Shown piece after piece: positions 28,101-36,489 of a stretch of DNA of 64,000 nucleotides. The DNA lies in contig CAWUHX010000068.1 in assembly GCA_963922205.1 (NCBI GenBank), positions 682,001 through 746,000 on the forward strand, written 5' to 3'. Both the position numbers and the translations under genes were made by a program. Below the pieces are notes generated by a model. The model did not search any database. It saw only the letters and a program-made list of their open reading frames with translations, and had not been told where the DNA came from. The stretch comes from Romanomermis culicivorax (taxonomy: Eukaryota > Nematoda > Enoplea > Mermithida > Mermithidae). The first letter of the stretch is position 1, and every line of letters begins with the position of its first letter.

Positions 28101-31100
28101 GTTAGACTTCTTTCATCTAGAAGCGTATTTTTGGATTATTTATCTCCTGTTTGAATTTTCTGTGAGGCGTGTCAGGACACTTTTCATCCGGAGTTAAGGT
28201 TTTAGATACCCCGTTCTGTTGATAAAATTATTTTCATTTTTGCTACTAAACGCTGTCACTTGGGCACCATCGATAGATACTTTCTTGATCTATTCATAAG
28301 CACCATCTGAATTCGTGTCTGTATAGTTTTACCACATAGTTATGTAAAACGAATCAACTCAATAATCCTGAAAAATATTATTGAATCAAACATCGCTGAC
28401 ATCAAGCTTACTGTAACTATCAAAATGCAACGTCATTTTTTAGGAGCGGTCCAGTCACCTTCTTATTTTCTCACACGTTAATTTTTTTCTGAATTTTACT
28501 TGCATTTTTCTATTGTCAGGACAATGTTCGGGAAACTGACATTCTGTGCGCCGATTACGAAGATCGCCACGATCAGGTGACCCCCCACCGAAACGGTGAT
28601 TTCGGGAGCCAATTTCAAAAATCGCAAAATTCACCCTCTCAAGTCGAGCCTTACTCAATTGGTAGTTCGTTTTGTAAAAGATCACCGGCCAAAAATAATT
28701 TTTGCGAATCGCTTTCCGTGTTGACCGGTCGATGCCCTGATTTCGGCGACGGTCAATCAACGGACGCTTGGCCGCCCATCGGGTCAGGTAATTTTTGGAC
28801 GTCGCCGCAGAACCCAATCATAAAGCATCAGCCCGATAGACCCAGATTAGTCGTTAAGCCGTGCTCGGTTATTTACGACGGTTCGGTCAATGGAATCGCC
28901 AATCCGGCCGACAAAAACAGATGGCCTTACCAATACGTTGGGGATGAAAATCAGAAGTTATTGCATAGTAGCGAAACCAACAGAGTGGCTTTTGGTGGAA
29001 GCGAAGGTATTTTAGTTGGAACTTGTACTTTTGTAGGTTGCATCGAGTCTTAGTTTCCGGTTTTCATTTCTGTAAAATTTTCATGCGATATTCAGATTGC
29101 TCTTTTTTAGAGAATTCAGAACATACCAAAATTCTTTAGAAAGAGTGTTTATAAATTTTCAACATTTTTCTCACTGTTTTTCCAGTTTTTCTTGAAATGC
29201 TTGAAAATTAACAAATGACAAAATTAGCGCTGTCGTTAAATCGTCAACATACAAGTTTTTTTCCGAATTTTTCATTCTATTTTTCTAAATCTTACGAGAG
29301 ACGGTCTCCAGTTAATTCTGAAACCCTTCGTTAGCTCTCAGCAACCGGAGTCATGTTGCACTGACCATTTTTTTGCCCGCAGGCTTTCTTTAGACTGAAA
29401 TTTGCATAATCGTGCAAAACAAGACAAAATTTACTTATACCTAAGACCTATCACAGATGTGGAAAAGTGGAAAATCCCATTTAATATGTCACATGGATTG
29501 AAAACATGGGAGCATTCTGAACTGACCAATCTGAGTTCTATTCTGAAAGCTTGGTATTTTAACGAATGACAGTACTAATTTTTCATTTTCCAAATCATAA
29601 AAACAAACTATAGAAATGATCTTACTTCCAGAACACTAAAATTATGTGAAAAACTGAAAATTACTTTTATTCATGCATAATAATAATGCTGCCAGCAATA
29701 TTAGTAGTAAGTAGGAGGCGTTCAAGATGAAAAGTGTGTTCATAGTTAACCAATGTATACGTTCTTAACTACATTTGATGGTGATTATTTAAAAATAACT
29801 TCGGGATCGAAGGTTTACTGTTCATGAGATCAACATAGAAATTGTTGTACATGTCGTACAAGCTCAAACTTGTATGGAAAAACTACTTTGGAAATGAAAC
29901 CTGGACATGATTCTACACAGTAACCTGAAATTTTGGCTTCAAAAGTACTATCTTGTTCTTTGATCTAACGAGGAAAAGTCTCCAGGTGTAGACCCTGTGT
30001 TATATATATATATATATAATCTTATCCCTATATGTCTTGTTTAATTTGCATAAACGATATTAAACCACAAAAAATTTGCCTGCACCCGATGTTTGCGACC
30101 ACTGAAGCGTATTTAATAGCAAAACAGGCGTTCGATAGAATGATCTTGCAAACTGCAACATAGCTCATGTGACTATTCCATTCATTTGAAAATGATCGAT
30201 GCAGCTAGGTCGCAGCCAAACTTTTATTCAAAATTATGGAAGGCTCTTGGACTCTTATCAATAAATTCTTCCTTCATGATACAGGGTCCTTGATGATCAC
30301 TCTTTTCAATCATTTCGAAATTACCGAAAATGATTTCCTTATCTATAGTCTGTTTTTTATAAAATGCTTCCAAATAGAAAAGTGACACAAATCAGTACAG
30401 TCGTCAAAATCGTTTATATAAAGTTCCTACTGTAAAATTTTCCACTCGAAAAATTTGTGAAGGTTAGATCAGTAAGCTCACAAATTTCCAGTCGTTTATG
30501 ATATACTCTTTATCAGGAAATCGCAAAAATGTGAAATACTACTTGCTTTCCACTTTCATTGTTTGGAAGCATTTCAAAAAAAACAGACTATAGGCTGCGT
30601 TTGCCGAAATTCCGCCCGCTACATCGATCATTTCAAAATGACGTTCAGTAGTTTCTGCAACACGTGATTCTGAATTTTGGTAAAGTATGACTGGTTATAA
30701 CTTCGAAGCAGTGTAAAATTAGTCTTTCCTCACATGAGGTACTTTTTTGACATAGCTGGCTTTGCTTGAAATGTTTGTAGTGGAAAGCAAGTAATATTTA
30801 ACGTTTTTCTGTTAAACCATATGTCGCACAGCACTGGAAATTTGTAAGCCTACTTGACTAGTCTTTACGATTTTTTGAGTAAAAAATCCCACAGTAAAAG
30901 TTTTGTGTAAACGACCTGTTTACTTACTTTTTTGTCATCATCTTTCAATTTACAAGCATTATATAATGCAGACCAAGCCCCTATTCTTTTGCTTATTCGT
31001 GTGAGTTTCCGTGTAAAAAATCCCACAATTGAAACATTTTTACTGCTACATAACCCCATTTGATTTGGGCTAACGAATGCACTATAGCACGTGCAACATA

Positions 31101-33450
31101 AAAATTTACAATTGAAAACCCTCCTTCATAGGATTTTCACAAATTCTCTTCAGGAAATTCCAGCCGACCAGCCAAAGAAGACCCCATAGCGAAATTTTTC
31201 GCCGCCAGACAAATGGTCAATCGCAGCGTCGAAAATTACTTCTCCGCCGCCGGTGCCAATGGAAACGCCGCCCAAAGACCGCCGGGCGTTGCGGTCCCTT
31301 ACCCAGCATCGTCTTCGTCGTCGTACGGTCTGCCGGCGAATGCTGCCGGCTCCTTGACCAATTCCAAAACGTCGTTCACGTTGAGACCGGGACCTCAACA
31401 GGTGCCAAATTACGGTTTCGACGACGCCGGCGTGGGCATCATAGTGCCCGCTAACGAAGTACAAAAAGGAACGTTGGATAGGAAGGGTTCGAAAAAGTAA
31501 GTTTTTATGAATTAGGGCAAATAGTCCAAACCTATGCAGCTGTAAGAGAATTTAATTTTTGGAACTAGACCATATATCAAAAATCGTGGTTTTGACCTGG
31601 TTGTCAAGCTATTTTCGGAAAGGTATTCACAGTGGATCATTCCTGCATTATCTCTCACTTGTATTGATTTTGTGAATAATTTTTTGCAATTTTTTTGTTT
31701 TTATTTCTTTACCTGAGTTTCAATTTACTTTCAGTTGATTTTAATTCTGTTCTCATCGTTTGATTTTTCAAGTCTCAATTTTATAGACTGTTTTTAAACG
31801 CTTGTAAATAAGAAAAGTGGAAAGCAAGCACTCGTACTACTGACTTTTTCGCGATTTCCTGCTAAACATGTAGGACTGGAAAATTGCGAGCCTACCTACA
31901 TATGGAAGATTCTAGATTTTTGATATCATGAACATTTATAGTGGTATACGGATAAAACTTTAAAAAATCAAAATCTAATCACGGATCATCAAAACCCATT
32001 CTGGATCATTTTACTCAAAAATTTGAATACCAGACTTCCGAAAGAAGATCGCAGAGGAGTTTAGAGTTTCGTTGAGTCATATGATTTCCATGTTTCATTC
32101 TTTCTACAGCCGATTAACTGTAGATTTTTGGGATGGGAATTTCGGTTTTCTATACTCAATTGTTTAAGAAATTCTTGAAAACTGAAATAGGTCTTCAAAA
32201 TTATCTATGCACGGCTCTTACTCTGAAACTTTTACCAAAAAATTGTTATATTTGGATAGTCTAACAAAGCTGCACTTCAGTGTGACGAGGAGGTTTAGTG
32301 GAAACTGACAATACGAAATAATTCATCCCAGTTTCACAGTTTACTACGACCGTTTCGAGCGAAAAAGAGACCAAAACCACAGTAGAATTATTGTACACTC
32401 AATTACAGTAAACTCTGCATTGTATCATTCTGTAACTTGTGCTCGGCAGAGATCATGTTTCAGAATATATTTCACTGTTGAAATAGCCCCAGGTAAATGG
32501 AAATTCAGCAATTTTAGCTTTCGTTCCATTGCTTCAAAGGCTTACCTTATTGGATATGCTGAAGGTTTTTTTCAATAACTTTTGGAGTTGGAAATTTTTT
32601 TGAAGTGATCATTTCTTTTGCGAATACCGAAAAGTTAATGTATAACAGTCCCACGATTTTTACACCAAATGAAACGCGCTTTTCTGGCCCTGTTATGTAT
32701 GAATCCGAAATGCATGCTCAGCTTCATGATTCCAGTTTTAGGCCCTACTACTTCGTAACTTGTTGCAAAGATTTTATTTGCATGATTGCGAAATATCCTC
32801 GTGATATTTTGTAGGACAGCATTGATTTAAAGTAAACCAATGTTTCCCCAATAGTCATAGCACAATGATAAGCCCTTATATGATCTTGTGAGATATATTG
32901 TAAGCCACTCCTCGGGCTTAATTTTCTTACGAAATCTTGGAAAATCTTTTCAACATGACGAAAGTGTTTAGATTTAATGTGTACAAAACTCTGATTTCTT
33001 ATCACTTCCACTTTCTCCAGAAGAAGCTCCATAATAACGACCTCCTCTAGCAATTCCAAAATTTCGCCAATAGACACCCCGGTAATAATGGCTAACCCTA
33101 ACTTGGAAAAACTGCTGTCAAAAAAAGATTTCGACACCACCAATAACAATAGTATATCGTCGTCTTCTTCTTCTTCAACCACCATCAAAAAGGTGACATT
33201 CGCCAGGAATGAGCTTTCGTCGCCTGTGAGTTTTACGGCGGCCAATTTTTCGTCCAGAGAATACGTGGAACATCAGAGTCAAAATTACCACCAGTACAAA
33301 AATGACCGAGACTTTTTCTTGATGAATCAAAAGTCGCCTAAAATTACGACAACGCACCACAATGCCACCAATATTGACGGCGAAGTTTTGCTGAAAAAGC
33401 AACAACATTCTAATGATACGGAAATTTTCAATGCCGAATCGGTAGCTTAG
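961..33450 (+). CDS. Caskin-like scaffold protein, 3' part (10 exons, N-terminus outside window)
   Basis: Exons: 961-1137, 10166-10747, 19842-20032, 22786-23097, 25176-25286, 25345-25446, 26941-27444, 28520-29006, 31154-31496, 33021-33450 (stop TAG). All junctions are GT-AG and phases agree throughout, giving about 1,078 codons. Two tandem SAM domains are encoded, the first across exons 5-6 and the second at the start of exon 7. The second has the WEDFEDVGVKKLGH pattern and the first has TPEDLTAVGVTKPSHRKRL, both characteristic of Caskin rather than ANKS1-type SAM pairs. Caskins are synaptic/axonal scaffolds with N-terminal ankyrin repeats and SH3, tandem SAMs that polymerise, and a long disordered C-terminal region. 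Here the Ser/Gln/Asn-rich exons before and after the SAMs fit disordered linkers. The ankyrin and SH3 exons must lie upstream. Start codon and promoter are not in the window. Confidence 0.85.
3300..3545. mobile_element. MITE family copy, diverged
   Basis: The left end resembles the family motif AAATGCTTCCAAA followed by AAAAGTGACG. The right end reads TTTTTGGAAACATTTCAAG then AAAAACAGGCTATA. These match, with mismatches, the ends of the well-preserved copy at 30343-30593. It has no coding capacity. Confidence 0.5.
9311..9845. repeat. Foldback repeat with telomere-like core
   Basis: The left arm (9311-9480) carries short units such as TATATCGGTATCCCCAATG and ATACCGAATGTATC. The right arm (9750-9845) carries the reverse complement pattern, for example AATATACCGATACCC and TTCGGGATACTGG, and the outer TATTTTGACC is mirrored by GGTCATTTTGACT-like sequence. 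The arms enclose the TTAGGC array. This looks like a foldback or satellite-ended non-autonomous transposon. Confidence 0.5.
9548..9705 (+). repeat. Interstitial TTAGGC telomere-like array
   Basis: About 25 near-perfect tandem copies of the hexamer TTAGGC, with variants TTAGAC, TCAGGC and one TTCATGC interruption. TTAGGC is the telomeric repeat of nematodes such as Caenorhabditis and Ascaris (known biology). The open frames on both strands here are simple (Leu-Arg / Leu-Ser) repeat translations and not genes. Confidence 0.85.
10166..10747 (+). CDS. Host gene exon, Ser/Asn/Gln-rich linker
   Basis: The acceptor TTTCCTTTCAG ends at 10165 and the donor is GTGAAT at 10748. The 582-bp exon encodes a low-complexity region rich in Ser, Asn and Gln, including a Gln/His run at about 10647-10671. 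This is typical of the disordered linker of Caskin-type scaffolds upstream of the SAM pair. It starts with two bases of a split codon and ends with one. Its higher GC content and long open frame support it strongly. Confidence 0.8.
14793..15041. mobile_element. MITE family copy, near complete
   Basis: Starts CTATAGTGTGTTTTTTATAA and ends AAGAAAAACGGACTATAG, an imperfect terminal inverted repeat of about 25-30 bp. The interior matches the copy at 30343-30593 over most of its length, including GTGACACAAATCAGTAC and AATACTACTTGCTT. It is 249 bp long and non-coding. It sits inside a GGATCC-rich tract. Confidence 0.75.
15066..15200 (+). repeat. Short tandem repeat of ~17 bp (TTCGGGGAA type)
   Basis: Six or seven imperfect units of the form TTCGGGGAATNGGGAC are arranged head to tail. 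Related reverse-complement units (CCCCGAAA) occur at about 14005-14065, so it may be one arm of a larger foldback element. Confidence 0.6.
16680..16778 (-). repeat. Possible tRNA-derived SINE remnant
   Basis: On the minus strand, GGTCTTGGTCTAGTAGTTAT resembles the 5' part of a tRNA with an A-box-like TGGTCTAGTAG (plus 16762-16772). About 50 bp further, CCCGGATCGTTC weakly resembles a B box. No cloverleaf could be confirmed by eye, so this is a SINE or tRNA-pseudogene suggestion only. Confidence 0.25.
17355..17605. mobile_element. MITE family copy, diverged
   Basis: The left end has TATAAAATATTTATGAATTG followed by AAAATGACA. The right end has TGCTTCCCATTCTTATTATT, then AACATTTCATG and AAAAAAGACTATA. 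The order and spacing match the family, with many mismatches. Confidence 0.5.
19842..20032 (+). CDS. Host gene exon, Gln/Ser-rich
   Basis: The acceptor TTTTTTTAG ends at 19841 and the donor is GTAAAA at 20033. The first two bases complete the split codon left by the previous exon, and the exon ends on a codon boundary. It encodes a His/Gln run (VQIHQQHQQQIW) and then a Ser/Asn-rich stretch ending FESLK. It is GC-richer than the flanking intron. Confidence 0.7.
20467..21154 (+). repeat. 344-bp direct tandem duplication
   Basis: The segment 20467-20810 is repeated at 20811-21154 with only a few differences (for example GAGTAATACAC versus GAGAAATACAC and CTGAATAAAC versus CTGACTAAAC). Both copies end in CAGGAGTGTAGTG. 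The high identity indicates a recent duplication. No coding potential is seen. Confidence 0.9.
22035..22225. mobile_element. MITE family copy, diverged
   Basis: The left end AGACTGTATTTTATAAAATA and the right end CATTTCAATAAAACCTGACT flank an interior with the family signature CAGTACTTGCTTCCAATTTT. The copy is shorter than the best ones. Confidence 0.45.
22786..23097 (+). CDS. Host gene exon, polyGln/Ser-rich
   Basis: The acceptor CTATTTTCAG ends at 22785 and the donor is GTAAGT at 23098. The exon is 104 whole codons. It encodes a short polyglutamine run near its start, then Asn/Ser-rich sequence and the tail NIAEMVKCGVS. It leads directly, at phase 0, into the first SAM exon. Confidence 0.75.
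23098..25175. other. Intron with TA-flanked MITE
   Basis: AT-rich intron between the polyGln exon and the first SAM exon. Its main feature is the 732-bp terminal-inverted-repeat element at 23596-24327. I see nothing else of note. Confidence 0.6.
23596..24327. mobile_element. Tc1/mariner-type MITE, 732 bp, TA target duplication
   Basis: The left end CGGGGTGAGCCAAAAAAAGG and the right end CCTTTTTTTGGCTCACCCTG are inverted copies. The similarity continues inward through GCGACCGGTGCTGACTTTCA and its counterpart, about 40 bp in all. The element is flanked by TA at 23594-23595 and 24328-24329. No transposase frame is present, so it is non-autonomous. TA duplication and a CAGGGTG-like end are usual for Tc1/mariner superfamily derivatives. 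Confidence 0.8.
25176..25286 (+). CDS. Host gene exon, SAM domain 1 (first half)
   Basis: The acceptor CTATTCTAG ends at 25175 and the donor is GTATAT at 25287; 37 codons. The translation has ILNIWLHNLRFEEYIPLF followed by NAGYDIMTISKMTPE, the first three helices of a SAM domain. It is followed by a 58-bp intron, far shorter than the other introns of this gene. Confidence 0.85.
25345..25446 (+). CDS. Host gene exon, SAM domain 1 (second half)
   Basis: The acceptor ACTTTTTAAG ends at 25344 and the donor is GTAAGT at 25447; 34 codons. It encodes DLTAVGVTKPSHRKRL and the C-terminal helix AEIKRLGL, completing SAM 1. The DL-x2-(V/I)G(V/I)TKPxHRK pattern is the conserved Caskin SAM1 core. Confidence 0.85.
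25447..26940. other. Intron with inverted satellite-like repeats
   Basis: Contains an inverted repeat pair at about 26195-26265 and 26745-26800 (listed separately) and a partial MITE signature at about 25840-25885. I see no coding sequence here; the open frames are short and AT-biased. Confidence 0.5.
26195..26800. repeat. Foldback element with ~19-bp subrepeats
   Basis: The left arm has CTATCGATTGTCCCACTTTA, TCGTTTGTCTCACC and TATCGATTGTCC in tandem. The right arm has the reverse complements GGTGGGACAATCGATAC, GTGAGACAAACGATA and CAATCGATAC. The arms are about 60-70 bp and enclose ~480 bp of non-coding sequence. Confidence 0.6.
26941..27444 (+). CDS. Host gene exon, SAM domain 2 and linker
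   Basis: The acceptor CTTTTTAG ends at 26940 and the donor is GTTAGT at 27445; 168 codons. Residues 1-62 form a SAM domain (SWLIDLGLQQYVPWF, then AWEDFEDVGVKKLGHLKKL and AVKKLKD), followed by an Arg-rich patch and Ser-rich linker. The KLGHxKKL-x3-V(K/R)KL ending is the hallmark of Caskin SAM2. The exon is the most GC-rich of the gene. Confidence 0.9.
27445..28519. other. Intron with short MITE relic
   Basis: A ~70-bp inverted-repeat relic of the MITE family lies at about 27533-27604 (CTTATAAAATGCTTGTAAAA and its mirror AAAGCATTATAAAAAAAGAC). The remainder is plain AT-rich intron. Confidence 0.5.
28520..29006 (+). CDS. Host gene exon, C-terminal linker
   Basis: The acceptor CTATTGTCAG ends at 28519 and the donor is GTATTT at 29007. 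It starts on a codon boundary and leaves one base for the next exon. It encodes DNVRETDILCADYEDRHDQ and then a Pro/Asn-rich disordered stretch. Composition and phase agree with both neighbours. Confidence 0.75.
30343..30593. mobile_element. MITE family copy, best preserved (251 bp)
   Basis: Starts CTATAGTCTGTTTTTTATAA followed by AATGCTTCCAAATAG. It ends TTGGAAGCATTTC followed by a run of A and CAGACTATAG. This gives an imperfect inverted repeat of about 30 bp. The interior includes GTGACACAAATCAGTACAGT and CTTGCTTTCCACTTTCATTG. At least eight relatives occur in the introns of this gene. No transposase is present and the superfamily is unclear. Confidence 0.8.
30775..30990. mobile_element. 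MITE family copy, reverse orientation, diverged
   Basis: Carries the reverse complement of family signatures: GTGGAAAGCAAGTAATATTT, then ATATGTCGCACAGCACTGGA and CAAGCATTATATAATGCAGA at the far end. Confidence 0.45.
31154..31496 (+). CDS. Host gene exon, C-terminal region
   Basis: The acceptor TTCTCTTCAG ends at 31153 and the donor is GTAAGT at 31497. Its first two bases complete the codon started in the previous exon, and it leaves two bases for the next. It encodes PAKEDPIAKFFAARQMVNRS and Ala/Gly/Pro/Ser-rich sequence. It is GC-rich relative to its flanks. The antisense open frame over the same bases is a shadow. Confidence 0.78.
31497..33020. other. Last intron of host gene
   Basis: AT-rich intron with a partial reverse MITE at about 31785-31900 (AGAAAAGTGGAAAGCAAGCA). 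Nothing else is recognised. Confidence 0.5.
33021..33450 (+). CDS. Host gene terminal exon
   Basis: The acceptor CTTTCTCCAG ends at 33020. The first base completes the split codon, and the frame stays open for 143 codons to TAG at 33448-33450. It encodes a Thr/Ser-rich opening, NPNLEKLLSKKDFD, a serine run, TIKKVTFARNELSSPVSF and a final segment ending AESVA. No domain is recognised. Overlapping antisense frames are shadows of the low-complexity codons. Confidence 0.75.
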
Positions 33451-33654
33451 AAAATTTGCATTTGTCGACGATTTTAGTGTATTTTTTGTCAAAGTGAGCT
33501 TCGTGTATGATCTCATTATATGTACTTTTATGCATGATTTTATATACTCTTTGTCGTCAGTTTTTTCGTACCTTCACTGTTTAATACTACTTTCATTCTG
33601 AATTTTTTTATAAATGTTGCTGATTAGAACAAATAACTGACCCACGTTATGCAG

Positions 33655-33895
33655 GGGGTATTCTCATGTGAACGATTTCTGATTGAGCGGTTCCCAAGTG
33701 AGCGATTCTCAAGTAAGCAATTTCCATATGAGCGATTCCGAAACAAGCGAATTCTCAACTGAGCGAGTCCCATGTTAACGATTTCCCGAGTGGGCGAAAG
33801 TGACCTAATTCACATGTGGACGATTCCCAAGTGAGCGAATTCACAATTGAGCGCATTCCAAAATGAGAGAATTCTCAATTGGGCGATTCTCAAAT
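33655..33895 (+). repeat. Tandem repeat of ~17 bp (GAGCGATTCCCAAGT type)
   Basis: About 13 degenerate units such as GTGAGCGATTCTCAA and GAGCGAATTCACAATT are arranged head to tail. Unit length and style resemble the arrays at 15066 and 26195, so these may be related satellite-ended elements. Confidence 0.6.
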
Positions 33896-34672
33896 ATAAT
33901 ACTTTCTTCATATTTTCTTTCTTTATCTTATTTTTTCTTTGTATGTATTTCTTTTTTCTTTCGTTTTCAGCGTGTGCTGCTTATGTTTTTGTTCATACAT
34001 GTTTTTGCTTTTGCACCTTCTGTCATCTGCTTTCTTTCATTTTCCTTTTTCTGGTCATTTACTTTTTTCTTTGTTGCGCCTGGAACACTACTTTACAAGT
34101 CCTCATTTTCCGCAGTATTTTGAATAACTCTTATAGAATTCGGCATTCTCTATTTTCAAGTTAATCTTCTCCAGTGTGATATTTCCTTTATACTTACTTA
34201 CTTTTCATATTAGTTTTTGATTTTATTTCTTCATATTTCCCCCATTCTCCTGCTCCATTCTTCTTTTATTCCTTCTTTCTTTCTCGTTGCTTTTTTATGT
34301 TACTTTTTCTTTCTTGTCACTTTTCTTCCTTTTTCTAATGCTTTTGTACTTATTTTCACTCATTCACAATGGCTTCATTTTTGTTGACGTTTTTTTTCTC
34401 TTGATCTTCTTTTGTTTTCTTTTGTTCATGTTTTTTAAAAAGATAACATTTTTTCCGTGTAACTCTCGAAAGCCCTAAAGGTGGTTAATATGAGGTTTTC
34501 GGGTATGCTGATTTTAAAACTGGGCTCGAAATGGGTGTAAACACCACGGTTAGTTTACAATAGAAGTTTAAACTCGAAAAACTGCAATTATCGGTGTAAA
34601 AAAAGTATTTTTTCTATACCAACATAATATATCAGAACGATAATCGAAAAGTGCCGCAACTTTTGGCCGTCT

Positions 34673-35225
34673 CAAATTTACACTCGGTTTACACTTTCCT
34701 ATAGACTTCGACTTTGGGACCAGATTGCTGAAATCGAGCCATAGCTATTCGGTAATGCTTTTGGGAACAGGTTAGGATTTTAGGCCCAACCTTATTTTCA
34801 CGGGAATCTAGAATATCTTTACAAAAAAATGTAAAGTGATTTTCGGAGCTTGATAGCTCTTTTGCTAATGAGTAAATCTCAAATTCGAGGACATAAATTT
34901 GGTCGACCATGCTGCAAGCTTTTTTTGTATAAAATATTTGAGTGTAAAGTAAAAATTCACTGATTTAAAGTAATTTTAAAATTTTGCAGAAGAGGTCAAA
35001 AAAGTAACCGACGGCCCCATATGAAAATGCTACCGTATGATGCGCCCTGACGAGCTGAGCAAGAATGTGCATGCATTAGATCGGGGCAAATGAAAATTAT
35101 GAATTGCACAGACAAAAAACCATGACTGTAAGATTTGGCTACTTACACCACGCCACGCCATAACTTTTCTATTTCATTTTACATTGTAAAATTCAAAAGT
35201 GAATGTAAACCGAGTGTAAATTGCA
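34673..35225. repeat. Inverted repeat pair (possible foldback element)
   Basis: AATTTACACTCGGTTTACAC at about 34675 is mirrored by GTAAACCGAGTGTAAATT at about 35205. Further GTGTAAA/TTTACAC words are scattered outside both arms (34535-34600 and 35230-35250). No coding sequence lies between. Confidence 0.5.
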
Positions 35226-35482
35226 CAATACATGGTGTAAAATTTCAACAACGCCGAAATGAACATTTTTGTTTTTTCATATTTAGTAGTAGCAAAAATA
35301 AGACTTTTGATACCTGTTTCATGTCAATTAAAACTACGGTATGGGAGCTACAGTGTAATGTACCTGCTAATGCAGTACTGTAAATATATAGCATACTGTA
35401 TGTGATAGTCATTTATTAAATATTATTTCATTTTCATAATTTATCGTGTCAAGGCTGTCTGGGATTCACACCCAAAAATTCC

Positions 35483-36245
35483 TGTAAAATTACATGAAGT
35501 ACTTTATTTTGATCCTTCCACACTCCGGTAGCCGCTATTGACCCAATTAAGACGCCCCAATTAATTTGCACAATGGCAGCTGGTCCCCTAGAACCTACAC
35601 TAAAATACACATTCCACGGCTACCGAAATTCCTCACAAAAATCATAAACAACACCTGCACACAGTAAAAAGTAGAAGACCCGCCAGACAGTAGTCTCAAG
35701 TGCAATGGTAGCGACTGTCCCACAAAACATGTGTACACAGAGGAAATAGATACAGAAGCATGCACAGAAGCGCAGAGGTGTGGCTAAGCCCACCATAGGA
35801 AGCAAGCACAGAGAAGACACGAAAAGCATACCATACTAGGAAAGCATTGGAGGGCGTGACCAAATTAGCAAGAATAGCGAAGCAGGAAGCGGCGATTGGC
35901 GGAGAAGATGGACAGAAGCAAGACCTCCTATGACGCCCAGGGAGTGGCCAAAGAAGCCGTATTTAAAGAGAAGCAAAGCATGATTTAGTTAGTTAGTATT
36001 CATATTGAATTTAGTTTTTCAAATCCATTTTATTTGCAAGCGCCACATCTTTTTATATGAAAGCAGTTAAACGGAGTCCGTTTTTATTATTTGCAAGCCG
36101 AACACGGGTTGTCCCCTTATTGGTTATCGATGACCAAGCCGCCATGGATTGTCATTCTGTATCGCCCTCGCCCCATGTCCTGCGCCACTTTAAACACTGT
36201 CCGTTTTTAGGATAAAGTAAAGTACTTCTCAAACTGGTCGTTACA
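35483..36245 (+). repeat. Putative 5' LTR
   Basis: Starts TGTAA and ends TTACA, a 5-bp inverted pair typical of LTR ends. A TATTTAAA-like box lies at about 35958. Immediately after the 3' edge comes TATTTTGGTGACCATACC, with TGG at 36251, where a tRNA primer-binding site is expected. The boundary is inferred because the 3' LTR is not in the window. An alternative start is TGTCTGGG at 35456. Confidence 0.5.
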
Positions 36246-36270
36246 TATTTTGGTGACCATACCATACTGT
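36246..36270 (+). promoter_or_regulatory. Putative primer-binding site of the LTR element
   Basis: TGGTGACCATACC begins about 5 bases after the inferred LTR end. TGG is the complement of a tRNA 3' CCA. The tRNA cannot be named by eye. Confidence 0.35.
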
Positions 36271-36489
36271 TAACCACTGGAATTCCCTGCCCCAATTAGG
36301 TGCATCCTATATCCGGTCATCCCCAAGCATTCGATAATACTGTAGTAACCGTGTCCTACAGTAAGACAGACATTCGTAGAAAGCAAAATGGAAATCCGCT
36401 CTAACAAAACATTTAGCGATACATTTTTATGAATACAGCGTGAAGCAAAAATTGAAGCATTTAAGCAGAAATTGTAGCGTAAACCAAGA

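Larger units (their letters stand above)
29007..31153. other. Intron with MITE copies and (TA)n
   Basis: Contains the best-preserved MITE copy (30343-30593), a reverse-oriented relative at about 30775-30990 and a short (TA)n run at 30001-30018. No coding sequence is seen. Confidence 0.55.
33451..35482. other. 3' flank of host gene: repeats and pyrimidine-rich tract
   Basis: No gene is seen. It holds a ~17-bp tandem repeat (33655-33895), a strongly T/C-biased + strand stretch (33900-34450) and an inverted repeat pair (34674-34697 and 35200-35224). The short open frames here come from biased composition. No clear AATAAA follows the host stop codon. Confidence 0.6.

Noticed and set aside
33847..34478. 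Phe/Leu/Ser-rich open frames that look like membrane proteins
   Set aside because: They come from the pyrimidine-rich tract; overlapping frames are all open, as expected from composition.
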